Assembly (NCBI GenBank): GCA_018058245.1
Contig: JAGPCC010000004.1
Span: 1-53,943 of the forward strand
DNA: 53,943 nucleotides
Direction: 5' to 3'
Source of the DNA: Verrucomicrobiales bacterium
GTDB lineage: Bacteria; Verrucomicrobiota; Verrucomicrobiia; Verrucomicrobiales; DEV007
Shown here: piece by piece, positions 26,249-34,898 of the stretch
Layout of the letters: each line of letters begins with the position of its first letter
How positions within the stretch are numbered: position 1 is the stretch's first letter
The notes under the pieces: generated by a model
Told to the model about the DNA's origin: nothing
What the model saw: the letters and a program-made list of their open reading frames with translations, nothing else
Databases searched by the model: none
Program-made: the position numbers and the translations under genes

Positions 26249-27055
26249 ATGCGCTCGATTTCGACCTTTTGCACTTTATTCCTCTTCGTTAGTTTTGTTT
26301 GCGATACTGCGATCTTGCGCTCCCAAGAGCCGTCGCCGGACCCTGCACCGGCTACCGGGCCACGGATCGAGGAGGAGGAATGGTTGGAGTTCTACTACAA
26401 AAATCCAACACCGGATCGTTTTGTGTCCGAGTTGAAAAATTGGGCTCAAGACGGAACGCTCGATAATCAACACGCAAAACCTGCTCTGATTTCGTTTATC
26501 AGCCAAGTGATCCGCCAGAATCCCGAAAAGGTGAAGGACTGGTATGTGAATCTCAGCGGACTCACCCCGGAACAGATGCAGATCGTTCATACGGGGATGC
26601 TTTTTTCCAGGACCATGGAAGCTGATGAGATCATGCGAGGAGTGTTCGGGAAAATCTACGACGAGCAAAAGATGGAAACCCAAAAAATTCTGGAGATGCC
26701 GCTCGATAAGGAGTCGACCATGGACATGCTTTGGGGATACTTTTATGCAACGGGTTCGGAAGGAGCAATCCGCCGCATCGTGACGTGTTTTGCCTTCGAG
26801 GACGCCCCAGACAAACCGCCTGGGGTGAATGTGCCTGATGACTACGTTCCGATGTACAGGATTTTGCCTGGATTCGCCAGAGATTCTCTTATCGCGAATG
26901 CGGGGCGACATCCTCGAGTTCTTGAGATTCTGAAGGAACTCTACTCAAAAGACGAGACGCTTACCGCATTAGAAAAGGAAGGGATATACGGTGTACTTGC
27001 CGAGTTCGATCCAAAAACCTACCCTCCCCGTGTTGCTGTCCCCAAAGCCGAGTGA
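26249..27055 (+). CDS. Secreted protein, unknown function
   Basis: This 268-residue protein has a signal peptide (SISTFCTLFLFVSFVCDTAIL) followed by a Pro-rich stretch. The rest is helical in character with WLEFYYKNPTPDRFVSEL near the start and EILKELYSKDETLTALEKEG near the end, a composition seen in helical-repeat proteins. I do not recognise a family. Its stop shares a base with the ATG of a possible 37-residue small ORF, and dnaX begins 168 bases further on. Confidence 0.6.
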   Translation: MRSISTFCTLFLFVSFVCDTAILRSQEPSPDPAPATGPRIEEEEWLEFYYKNPTPDRFVSELKNWAQDGTLDNQHAKPALISFISQVIRQNPEKVKDWYVNLSGLTPEQMQIVHTGMLFSRTMEADEIMRGVFGKIYDEQKMETQKILEMPLDKESTMDMLWGYFYATGSEGAIRRIVTCFAFEDAPDKPPGVNVPDDYVPMYRILPGFARDSLIANAGRHPRVLEILKELYSKDETLTALEKEGIYGVLAEFDPKTYPPRVAVPKAE

Positions 27056-27168
27056 TGGGTGTCAGCGATCCCCGTTGGGACGGTCGAGTATTCTCTGTTG
27101 GAATTGCCATTGCCGTGATGCAACTGCCCGTTGTGGGCGCAACAGAGGCGTGGCCCCCGAAAAATTGA
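27055..27168 (+). CDS. Possible coupled small ORF, 37 residues
   Basis: An ATG overlaps the upstream stop as TGATG, the usual form of translational coupling. The frame runs 37 codons: MGVSDPRWDGRVFSVG, then a hydrophobic stretch IAIAVMQLPVVGA, then TEAWPPKN and TGA. The hydrophobic segment could be a short membrane helix. There is no other support: no family is known to me and there is no Shine-Dalgarno sequence. It could equally be a chance frame in the 5' region of dnaX. Confidence 0.3.
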   Translation: MGVSDPRWDGRVFSVGIAIAVMQLPVVGATEAWPPKN

Positions 27169-27223
27169 TCAACTTTTTGTGATTCTTCGTTTTCCTTCCG
27201 TGAATCTTCTCTAAAGTGTCAGC

Positions 27224-29149
27224 GTGAGTTCCACCTACCAGGTTTTTGCCCGAAAGTATCGTCCGCGCACGTTCCATGACGTGTTGGGGCAGGACCATGT
27301 GGTGCAGACTTTGCGAAATGCGATCTCCCAAGACCGGATTGCGCAGGCTTATTTATTCGTGGGGCCGCGGGGCACTGGAAAGACCTCAACGGCCCGTATT
27401 CTCGCGAAAGCGCTGAACAGTCCCGGCGGTCCAAGTGCGGATTTTGACCCGGATGATCCGATATGCAAGGAGATCGGGGAGGGAAATAGTCTCGATGTTC
27501 TGGAAATCGATGGTGCTTCAAATAACGGGGTAGACCATGTGCGGGATCTTCGGGAGACAGTGCAGTTCGCTCCGAGTTCTGGAAAATACCGCATTTATTA
27601 CATTGATGAAGTTCACATGCTCTCGACGGCGGCATTTAATGCCCTCTTGAAGACGCTGGAGGAACCCCCGCCGCACGTGAAATTCATCTTCGCGACGACG
27701 GAACCGCAAAAAATCCTTCCCACGATTATTAGCCGCTGTCAGCGCTTTGACTTGCGGCGGATTCCGACGGAAATTATCGCAAATCATTTGCTCTACATTG
27801 CAAAAGAAGAGGGTGTCGAATTGGCCGAGGCTGCGGCATTTTCGATTGCGAAAGGTGCGGAGGGTGGCATGCGGGACGCCCAGTCCATGCTGGATCAGCT
27901 CGTGGCGTTTTGTGGCGTGAAAATTGAGGAGAGTGACGTGCTAGCGATTTTTGGATTCAACTCGGAGGAAGCGATCGCTTCTCTGGGTGGTATGATCCTA
28001 CATCGGGACAATTCTGGAGCGCTGCAGTGTGTCCACGATCACGCAGAATCGGGAAAGGATCTCTCGAGGCTGTTTGCCGACTTGATAGGGCATTTTCGGA
28101 ATGTCCTCGTCATGAAGGTCGATCCGGCAACTGCGGGAAATGCGATGCCTGCGGAAGTTCGAGAGATGGTGAAGGAGCAGTCGCAGTTGATCGACACACA
28201 ACGGGTCCTGAAACTCATCGATCTCCTTGCTGAGACGGATGCTCGTATGAAATGGGCCTCGAATAAGAAGCTCCATTTTGAAATCGGGGTGATCAAATCG
28301 ATTCAAGCGGTCAGTGAGCCCAACTTGGACGATGTCATCGCGCTGGTTTCCTCGGCTGTGTCAGCGGCGGAAGGAATGCCTGCGATGCGTGGATTGAGAG
28401 CGAGTCCGATGACTTCAGAAACGGCTCCAAATGGCCCTGCGAAGGCTTCGGTCGGCGATGTTCCCTTGTCGAGCGGAGAGCGTACAGAGCAGGAATCCGC
28501 TCCTTCTCCATTGGGCGAAAACAGTGATTCCGAACTTGTCCTAGAGGATTCGGACAGTGAGAGCAATTCGGGTTCGGTGGAGTTGAAGGGCGGTTCTTTG
28601 ATGGATTCTTTTAAGCAACTGGAGTCCCGTGGGAACGCCCAGAAAGAGGCTGCCGTAGAATCGAAGTCCGCTCCGATCATGGCGGTGCCTGAACCCGAGG
28701 AAAAGCCGAGGGTGACAGGCAATTTTTCTGGTGCGGAATTGTGGGAGGCGGCACGAGCGGTTTTGATCGAGGCTCGTCCGCTTTTTGAAACGTGGCTTTC
28801 TGCGGCAAGTTTCGTGGGCCAAGAGGAAGGGCGGTTTACGATTGGTTTTTCTCCAGAACAGCGATTTTTTCGCGAATCTCTCTCCCGCTACGAAAGAGAA
28901 ATCGAAGAGCAGGTCGCGGCCCTTTCTGCGGTGCCAATCCGGCTATCCATCGAGGTGCGGGACGATGTCGCTCCGCTCGAAATTCCAGACATCGAGGAAG
29001 AAGTGGAGGAGTCACCACTCCCAGAACTGGTGACGAAAATCGAAGTCCCAGTGGAACCCGAAATTGTCGTTCCCGTGGAAAATTTTAAAAACGACCCGCT
29101 TATTCATGAGGCGCTTGCCGTCTTTGAAGGGCGAATTATCAAAACCTGA
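27224..29149 (+). CDS. dnaX: DNA polymerase III subunit gamma/tau, zinc-module cysteines mostly lost
   Basis: DnaX is the ATPase of the clamp loader. The 641 residues open with YQVFARKYRPRTFHDVLGQDH, then Walker A GPRGTGKTS, the Walker B region IYYIDEVHML, the sensor TTEPQKILPTIISRCQRF and a long Glu/Ser-rich C-terminal half typical of tau. The four cysteines that usually follow Walker A to bind zinc are reduced to one (ICKEIGEG); LNC has become LNS. Start is a GTG at 27224 with only a weak Shine-Dalgarno sequence. ybaB follows 38 bases on, as in many bacteria. I saw no clear programmed-frameshift site. Confidence 0.95.
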   Translation: MSSTYQVFARKYRPRTFHDVLGQDHVVQTLRNAISQDRIAQAYLFVGPRGTGKTSTARILAKALNSPGGPSADFDPDDPICKEIGEGNSLDVLEIDGASNNGVDHVRDLRETVQFAPSSGKYRIYYIDEVHMLSTAAFNALLKTLEEPPPHVKFIFATTEPQKILPTIISRCQRFDLRRIPTEIIANHLLYIAKEEGVELAEAAAFSIAKGAEGGMRDAQSMLDQLVAFCGVKIEESDVLAIFGFNSEEAIASLGGMILHRDNSGALQCVHDHAESGKDLSRLFADLIGHFRNVLVMKVDPATAGNAMPAEVREMVKEQSQLIDTQRVLKLIDLLAETDARMKWASNKKLHFEIGVIKSIQAVSEPNLDDVIALVSSAVSAAEGMPAMRGLRASPMTSETAPNGPAKASVGDVPLSSGERTEQESAPSPLGENSDSELVLEDSDSESNSGSVELKGGSLMDSFKQLESRGNAQKEAAVESKSAPIMAVPEPEEKPRVTGNFSGAELWEAARAVLIEARPLFETWLSAASFVGQEEGRFTIGFSPEQRFFRESLSRYEREIEEQVAALSAVPIRLSIEVRDDVAPLEIPDIEEEVEESPLPELVTKIEVPVEPEIVVPVENFKNDPLIHEALAVFEGRIIKT

Positions 29150-29187
29150 GTATCTCTCGAACCCAAGACTAGACCCACCGACCCGAT

Positions 29188-29502
29188 ATGAATATTGCGA
29201 AGATGATGAAGCAGGCCCAGCAAATGCAGAAAAAAATGGGCGAAATGCAGGAAGAGCTCGCTGGCAGGGAAGTAGAAGCGAGCGTTGCGGGAGGCAAGGT
29301 GACGGTGAGGGCCAATGGTGCCGGTGATGTTCTCTCTATCAAGATCGATCCTGCGGTGGTCGATGCCGAAGATGTGGAGTTGCTCGAAGATCTCGTCCTG
29401 AGTGCTGTGAAACAAGCCGTGGAGCAAGGCAAGGCGCTGAGCGCGAACGAGATGAGCAAGTTGACTGCCGGTATGGGGCTGCCTCCCGGACTCGGATTTT
29501 GA
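29188..29502 (+). CDS. ybaB: YbaB/EbfC nucleoid-associated protein
   Basis: YbaB/EbfC dimers bind DNA and are thought to help organise the nucleoid. The 104 residues show MNIAKMMKQAQQMQKKMGEMQ at the start, the central GKVTVRANGAGDVLSIKIDP and a C-terminal helix, all typical. Length is the family norm. It follows dnaX by 38 bases on the same strand; recR, often next in this order, is not here. A hairpin follows the stop within 6 bases. Confidence 0.93.
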   Translation: MNIAKMMKQAQQMQKKMGEMQEELAGREVEASVAGGKVTVRANGAGDVLSIKIDPAVVDAEDVELLEDLVLSAVKQAVEQGKALSANEMSKLTAGMGLPPGLGF

Positions 29503-29507
29503 TCCGA

Positions 29508-29531
29508 AATTTTCGCGAAACCGCGAGAATT
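29508..29531 (+). terminator. Hairpin after ybaB
   Basis: The arms aattttcgcg and cgcgagaatt pair over 10 bp (one T-G) around the loop aaac, starting 6 bases past the ybaB stop. There is no long T-run afterwards, so it is a probable but unproven terminator of the dnaX-ybaB unit. Confidence 0.5.
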
Positions 29532-29596
29532 CTGGAAAAACCGAGGTGATGCAATTCTCTTGCGATCGGTGTGCAGCGGGTGAATGATCGTTCAAT

Positions 29597-29893
29597 ATGC
29601 TCGCAGTAGTTGTAACCATCGTCGCCCACACAGATCAAGTGGAGGAAATGATCGCCGCCCTCGAGGGAAACCGGGCCCACTCGAAACACGAGCCCGAATG
29701 CCTGAAGTGGGAATGGTCCCAGCACATTGAGGATCCGACGAAGTTCGCGATCTACGAACTCTACACGGACAGGGACGCTTTTGCTGCCCACAAAGCGAGC
29801 GATCACTTTGCGGTATGGGTGGAGGCAAGCACTCCCTGCATCAAGGAGAAGGTAGCGGGCCAGTATGAAGTGAAAGGCCCGGACATGCGCTGA
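29597..29893 (+). CDS. Antibiotic biosynthesis monooxygenase-fold protein (YgiN-like)
   Basis: This 98-residue protein has the small ferredoxin-like ABM pattern: LAVVVTIVAHTDQVEEMIAAL at the start, then SKHEPECLKWEWSQH, the FAIYELYTDRDAFAAHKASDHF segment with its conserved YE and H residues, and a short end. Family members are quinol or small-molecule monooxygenases or haem-related enzymes; YgiN is a quinol monooxygenase. The exact substrate cannot be inferred. It is convergent with the hybrid kinase gene, 21 bases apart. Confidence 0.85.
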   Translation: MLAVVVTIVAHTDQVEEMIAALEGNRAHSKHEPECLKWEWSQHIEDPTKFAIYELYTDRDAFAAHKASDHFAVWVEASTPCIKEKVAGQYEVKGPDMR

Positions 29894-29914
29894 TCCGGTG
29901 AACGGGCGAGTGGG

Positions 29915-32900
29915 TCAGGCAGCGTCGTTGAACGTGTAATTCACTCCGAGGTGTTTCGAGATCACGGAGAAGAGTTCGTTGGAGCGGAACGGCTTTGCAA
30001 CAAAATCGGCGCAACCGGCTTCGATCGCGCTAAGTTTCGCCTGCTCAAGGGCGTAAGCAGTCAGCGAGACGATCACTGTATCGTTGTCCGCAGTGGCCAA
30101 TGCCTTGATCTCCCGGGTCGCCTCGGAACCCTTTTTGATCGGCATATCCTCGTCCATGAGAATGAGGTGAGGTTTCCAAGCAGCCCATTTTTCGATCGCC
30201 TCTTGGCCGTTGACCGCTTCCGCAAGGATAAATCCCGCTTTTCCGAGGATGCGATTGAGGAGGAGACGGTTCGTCGGTTGATCTTCTGCGATGAGGATTC
30301 GGATCTCATGGTGAGCTGAAGTAAATCCGTTGATACGCTGTGCCGTTTTTTCGTCGAGAATCGCGCTCAGTGAGACGCTATCTGACTCCACTGCCCACAA
30401 TTCGTGACATTGGATCGTAAACCGAAAGATCGTGCCTTTTCCGAGGATTGATTCCACCACGATGTCGCCTCCGAGCAACTGAACAAGGCTGCGGGCGATG
30501 GGAAGTCCAAGACCAGTCCCTTCGGAGGAGCGTCTTCCACTTTCGGTCTGGGAATAGCGCTCGAATAGTTTCCCGATTTCTTCTTCCGAGATTCCTCGCC
30601 CCGTGTCTCGAATCTCAAAGATCATTTCGATTGGACGACGCATGCGCCCGTCTATCGTCTCTGACTCTCCCGTAGGGTTCGAGGAGACGGTGACTCCGAC
30701 ACCGCCTTGTGCGGTGAACTTGATGGCGTTGCCAATCAGGTTGATGAGAATCTGGCGGAGTTTGCTGCGATCTGTCGTGATCTCGGCCGGTAGCCCGGAT
30801 TTGGCCGCGAAGTTGAAAGCGATCCGCTTCTCCTCCGCCTTGATCGAGATCATCTCGTAGACGGACTTCAGGAGTGGCAAAAACTCGAAAGTCTCATCGT
30901 TTCTCTCCATTTTCACAGCCTCAATTTTCGAGAGATCGAGAATTTCATTGATCACATCGAGGAGATGTTCCCCGCTGTTGTTAATGATATCAAGAGTCTC
31001 GCGCTGCTTCGGATTCAACATTTTGTCCGCTCCGAGGATATCCGAAAAGCCGATGATCGCGTTGAGAGGAGTTCTCAATTCGTGGGTCATTTTTGCGAGG
31101 AAGTCACTTTTGGCGCGGCTCGCGACTTCGGCAAGGTGCTTTGCCTCCTCAAGGTGCTGGCGATAGGTCTCTTCAATCGCTGCAGTGTTGATCTGAGCGA
31201 TCGTGATTCCAAACTGGGTGATCAGAGCATCGAGAAGTTTGGTGTCGTCCTCGGTCCATGGCGGAAGGTTTTCTCCGATACGGAAAAGGAGCACGATCCC
31301 GTTGGGCGCGTCGCGAAAACTGGTTTTTGTCGCGAGGATGGAGATGGACTCGTCCTCGGGGAAGGCATCCTTGACGGACGCAGGAATCACTCTGGCGTCC
31401 GAAAGGAGTACGACATTTTCCGATTCCAAAATCTTCGAAGTGACCCGATCTTCGAGGTTCATGTGGGGAGCGGGTGATCCGGGAAAGCGAGGCGAACGAC
31501 TACAATATCCGATTTGTTTCAAACACTGTGTCATATCATCTGCGACGACAAGTCGCTGCACGAGACATTGAGTCGCCCCGAATTGTTCTGTGATGTGATG
31601 AAGAGCATCACTGAGGATTTGATCTTCACGAACATGGCCGGTGAGATCTCGAGTAGTTCGTTCCAGAAGCATTCGGTTTTGCAACTGGCGAGCAAGAGCT
31701 GCCTCCGCCTTGTCCCGCTGCGCGGTGAGTAGTTCCTCACGGCGCCGGAGTTGCTTCACCCTCGAGCGGATGGCACCCTTGGTAATGCCGACGGTCATTG
31801 TAACCAGTAGCGCGATGCCGAGGAGCTTAAACCACCACGATTCCCACCACGGTGGCACGATGACGATTCGGACTTTTGCTACGACATCGGGCCATTCTCT
31901 CCCGTCGATGGAACTCTGGACTTTGAAAAGATATCTCCCCGGCGCGATATTTGCATAGTTGGCGATCCTTTTGTCATCGGCGAGGATCCAGTTGCTGTCG
32001 TATCCCTCGAGCATGTAGCGGAATTCGCCGCGGTTGGTGGACCTGTAGTCGACGTTTGCAAAATGGAGGGCGAAACGGATTCGCTCATCGTAATCCAAGA
32101 CGATCTCGTCCGTGGCAGCAATCTGTTTTTCGAGGATTCCATCCTTTTTGGGTATGACGGATTCGCCGAAATAATCGAAACCAGTCAACCAGGGGTTTGG
32201 AGCACGTGGCGGAGCGGGAAGTTTGAGCGGGTCGATAATGTTCAGCCCATCCTGTCCGCCGAAATAGAGAACGCCGGTTTGGTCCTTCGCCACGGCATCC
32301 GGGTTGAATCCGTCTTTTTGTAAGCCATCATCTGGGCTGAAAACGCGAAACTCGGTTTGCATCGAGTTCAGTCTCGCGATACCGGATTGCGTCGTCACCC
32401 AGAGAAAGTTGCTGTCGTCTTTGATGAGGGAAACAACGTTGTCGTCGGGCAATGCATTGATCGAACTGTTGTAGTTCGATATTTCTCCCGTGGTCGTATT
32501 GAACCGGTCGAGTCCCGCATCCTGCGTGCCAATCCAGACGATGCCATTGGAATCGGGAAAAATAACCGTGGCAAGGGATCCGCTCGTCCGCGAGGCAGAG
32601 GGGAAGATTTTTTCGATTGGTTCGCTTTGCAATTTCCCTTTCTGAAGCAGGAAAATTTTGCCTTCCCCGGAGATCCAGAGGTCTCCGTTCGAATCCTCAA
32701 TGAGATCCGTGATAAAGTCATTCTTCTTCCCGTCGGAGGGAATGATCTTCTGAAACTGGTTGGACTCGCTGAGGAACTGATAGAGACCTCCGCCCTGCGT
32801 TCCGATGAAAATTCGACCGAGCGAGTCTTCATAGATTTTGGAAACATTATCGTGGCCGAGGGAATTCGGAACCTCGGGATTGCGGCGGAACACTACGCTC

Positions 32901-34210
32901 TCTCCTGAAGTGCCTCTGCGGATGAGTCCATCTCCTTTGGTTCCCAGCCAAAGGATCCCATTTTTGTCTTCGAGAATCGTATTGATGACAGATTCCGTCT
33001 CTGGTCCATTTTTCGGGACCAACTCGAACGAGAGATCTTCCGTGTTCCAGATCGCGATCCCATGATCTGTACCCAAATAAAGACGTTTGTTTTTTCCGGT
33101 AGCTAAGGAGCGCACGAAGGAGTGGGGGAGTCCATTGGGATTTTCTGGATTGGAGCGGATGTGAGTAAACCATTCCCGATCAAGGTTGAAACGACTGGTT
33201 CCGCCACCGAAAGTTCCCACCCAGAGAATCCCTGATTTCGCCTCAAAAATCGTCGAGATAAGATTGTCAACGAGGCTGTCGGCGTGCCGGGGGCTGTGAT
33301 TAAAATAGACAAACGTCAGATTCTCTCGATCGTAGAGGGCGAGGCCGTTCATTGTCCCCACCCAGAGTTCTCCGTTCGCGTCCACATCGAGAGCGGTGAT
33401 GTTGTTCCCGCGCAAGGAAACTCGTTGGGGTTCCCCCTTGCTTTCATCGGCGGAATAATTGTAGAGTCCTAGACCTGCCGTTCCGATCCAGATTCCGTTC
33501 TTATTGTCTCGCGCGACGGAAGTGACGGGAACGGTAGTGGTCCAGAATTTTACAAATTCTTTGTCATGGCTGTTCCACTTGTAGAGATCCCCGGCGACTG
33601 TCCCTACCCAGATTTCCCCTTTCCCGACGGTCGTCACGGAGGCGATCCGAGCGCTTCCGACAGGTCCATTTGCCACGACAATTTTTTCGGTGACTAGGTT
33701 CAGAACGTTCAGCCCAGCATCGGTAGCGATCCAAAGATATTGATCATCAGAGATGGCTAGATCCACAATGTTGTCGCTCAGGAGGTTCTCTCCCCGTGTC
33801 GTTCCCTTTAGAATCGCAGAGGCTGTGCCTGATTCTTGATTGAACTTCAATAAGCCATTGGACAACGTCCCGATCCAGAGCGAGCCACTCCGGTCTCGCG
33901 TCGTGGCCAGGGAGGTGAGTTGATCGCTGCTCAGGGTACTGCTGTTATTCGGATTGTGGGAGTAATTGTTGGCAGACCAGCCGTCGAAACGGACCAGTCC
34001 GTGATCGGTCGCAATCCACACGTTCCCAGCAAAATCTTCGGTCAAGTCCCGGATCAGATCCGACTTGAGTCCTTCGGAATTTGCGGTGGATAGCGGCGTA
34101 AATCGGATCCGCACCAGTTCCTCTTGGGCTGCAGGAGATCGCAAGGGAAGGGATACGAGGCTGCCAAAAAATGCCAACGCAAAGAAGGTAATAACTCGAT
34201 TTGGCGACAT
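29915..34210 (-). CDS. Propeller-sensing hybrid histidine kinase/response regulator
   Basis: This 1431-residue protein begins with a signal-like hydrophobic segment. Residues about 35-690 form repeated two-component-regulator propeller blades (IWIGT, LWVGT, LYLGT patterns). A Y_Y_Y-type domain follows (FRYMLEGYDSNWILA), then a membrane helix near residue 800, a GAF-like region (about 865-1010), HisKA with phospho-histidine in KMTHELRTPLNAI (about 1044), and an HATPase with NAIKF, DTGRGI and GTGLGLP. A C-terminal receiver has its phospho-aspartate in LILMDEDMP. Related proteins (HTCS) in Bacteroidota sense sugar oligomers in the periplasm. This one ends in a receiver without a DNA-binding domain, so its output must pass to another protein. 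Confidence 0.93.
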   Translation of the reverse strand: MSPNRVITFFALAFFGSLVSLPLRSPAAQEELVRIRFTPLSTANSEGLKSDLIRDLTEDFAGNVWIATDHGLVRFDGWSANNYSHNPNNSSTLSSDQLTSLATTRDRSGSLWIGTLSNGLLKFNQESGTASAILKGTTRGENLLSDNIVDLAISDDQYLWIATDAGLNVLNLVTEKIVVANGPVGSARIASVTTVGKGEIWVGTVAGDLYKWNSHDKEFVKFWTTTVPVTSVARDNKNGIWIGTAGLGLYNYSADESKGEPQRVSLRGNNITALDVDANGELWVGTMNGLALYDRENLTFVYFNHSPRHADSLVDNLISTIFEAKSGILWVGTFGGGTSRFNLDREWFTHIRSNPENPNGLPHSFVRSLATGKNKRLYLGTDHGIAIWNTEDLSFELVPKNGPETESVINTILEDKNGILWLGTKGDGLIRRGTSGESVVFRRNPEVPNSLGHDNVSKIYEDSLGRIFIGTQGGGLYQFLSESNQFQKIIPSDGKKNDFITDLIEDSNGDLWISGEGKIFLLQKGKLQSEPIEKIFPSASRTSGSLATVIFPDSNGIVWIGTQDAGLDRFNTTTGEISNYNSSINALPDDNVVSLIKDDSNFLWVTTQSGIARLNSMQTEFRVFSPDDGLQKDGFNPDAVAKDQTGVLYFGGQDGLNIIDPLKLPAPPRAPNPWLTGFDYFGESVIPKKDGILEKQIAATDEIVLDYDERIRFALHFANVDYRSTNRGEFRYMLEGYDSNWILADDKRIANYANIAPGRYLFKVQSSIDGREWPDVVAKVRIVIVPPWWESWWFKLLGIALLVTMTVGITKGAIRSRVKQLRRREELLTAQRDKAEAALARQLQNRMLLERTTRDLTGHVREDQILSDALHHITEQFGATQCLVQRLVVADDMTQCLKQIGYCSRSPRFPGSPAPHMNLEDRVTSKILESENVVLLSDARVIPASVKDAFPEDESISILATKTSFRDAPNGIVLLFRIGENLPPWTEDDTKLLDALITQFGITIAQINTAAIEETYRQHLEEAKHLAEVASRAKSDFLAKMTHELRTPLNAIIGFSDILGADKMLNPKQRETLDIINNSGEHLLDVINEILDLSKIEAVKMERNDETFEFLPLLKSVYEMISIKAEEKRIAFNFAAKSGLPAEITTDRSKLRQILINLIGNAIKFTAQGGVGVTVSSNPTGESETIDGRMRRPIEMIFEIRDTGRGISEEEIGKLFERYSQTESGRRSSEGTGLGLPIARSLVQLLGGDIVVESILGKGTIFRFTIQCHELWAVESDSVSLSAILDEKTAQRINGFTSAHHEIRILIAEDQPTNRLLLNRILGKAGFILAEAVNGQEAIEKWAAWKPHLILMDEDMPIKKGSEATREIKALATADNDTVIVSLTAYALEQAKLSAIEAGCADFVAKPFRSNELFSVISKHLGVNYTFNDAA

Positions 34211-34249
34211 TCAGGCCCTGCGATTTGGGGAAAGCGATACAGTTGAGAA

Positions 34250-34268
34250 TCCTGAATGATCATCAGGA
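34250..34268. promoter_or_regulatory. Inverted repeat upstream of the hybrid kinase gene
   Basis: A 19-base inverted repeat, tcctga with tcagga around atgatca, lies 40 bases before the kinase start and 70 before the pseudopilin start, in an AT-rich intergenic region of 127 bases. It could be an operator for either divergent gene. No known regulator consensus is matched. Confidence 0.35.
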
Positions 34269-34337
34269 ACGAAGTATACGGACATTATATGAAAATTATT
34301 TGTATTCAAGAAAATTACGGTTAAATTATTTTATCCG

Positions 34338-34898
34338 ATGGTTTTACGTGTAATTAGTAATCAAAGATCGACGAAGTTCGCGATGAGTCTCGTCGAGTTG
34401 CTTATTGTGGTCGGCGTAATTGCCATCGTGGCGACGATTGCGATTCCTACGATCGGAAGTTTACGAGAATCTGCAGTACGTGCCGCCGCGATGCAGAATG
34501 CAAAGAACATCCAAACGATGTCTGCAGCGCTGGATGCCTTGGGAGTGGCTCACGTGATCCCAGACTCGATGGGAGGAGTCGCCGCTACAGCACGACTCTT
34601 GCGCGAGGGGGTCATTGTCCCTGAAGGACCAATGGCTGGAGAGAAATTTATTCTCTCCGGAATGCCTGATTCGGAAATCGATGAAGTGAGCGAGTACCTG
34701 TATGTGCAATACGGGCGAAAAGAACTCATGCTTGTCTACCGAGATCCGCAAAACTCGTCCACGGACTCACTTCTCCAACTGCCTCACCAACTTCTGTGCA
34801 GGATGGCACCGCCGGTGGGACATTTTTATCTCCAGCGCGTCTCCAAAATTCGTTCGCTCCGAAACGGAGCGACGATGGGGGTGGCTTTTATTCGCTGA
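34338..34898 (+). CDS. Prepilin-like protein (type IV pilin/pseudopilin N-terminus)
   Basis: This 186-residue protein has a type III prepilin signal: a short basic leader ending in KFA, then MSLVELLIVVGVIAIVATIAIPTI, which resembles the processing site and the long N-terminal helix of type IV pilins and type II secretion pseudopilins. The residue before the cut is Ala rather than the usual Gly. The domain after the helix is short. The last 45 residues, after LMLVYRDPQN, are Leu/Pro/Arg-rich and unlike a pilin end, so a frameshift or a natural extension is possible. No other pilus gene is nearby. The 3' end overlaps the convergent parvulin gene by 11 bases. Confidence 0.7.
   Translation: MVLRVISNQRSTKFAMSLVELLIVVGVIAIVATIAIPTIGSLRESAVRAAAMQNAKNIQTMSAALDALGVAHVIPDSMGGVAATARLLREGVIVPEGPMAGEKFILSGMPDSEIDEVSEYLYVQYGRKELMLVYRDPQNSSTDSLLQLPHQLLCRMAPPVGHFYLQRVSKIRSLRNGATMGVAFIR

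Noticed and set aside
27056-27223. A possible SRP RNA gene upstream of dnaX
   Set aside because: SRP RNA genes sit near dnaX in many bacteria, but the conserved apical loop (GGAAGCAGC-like) is missing here.
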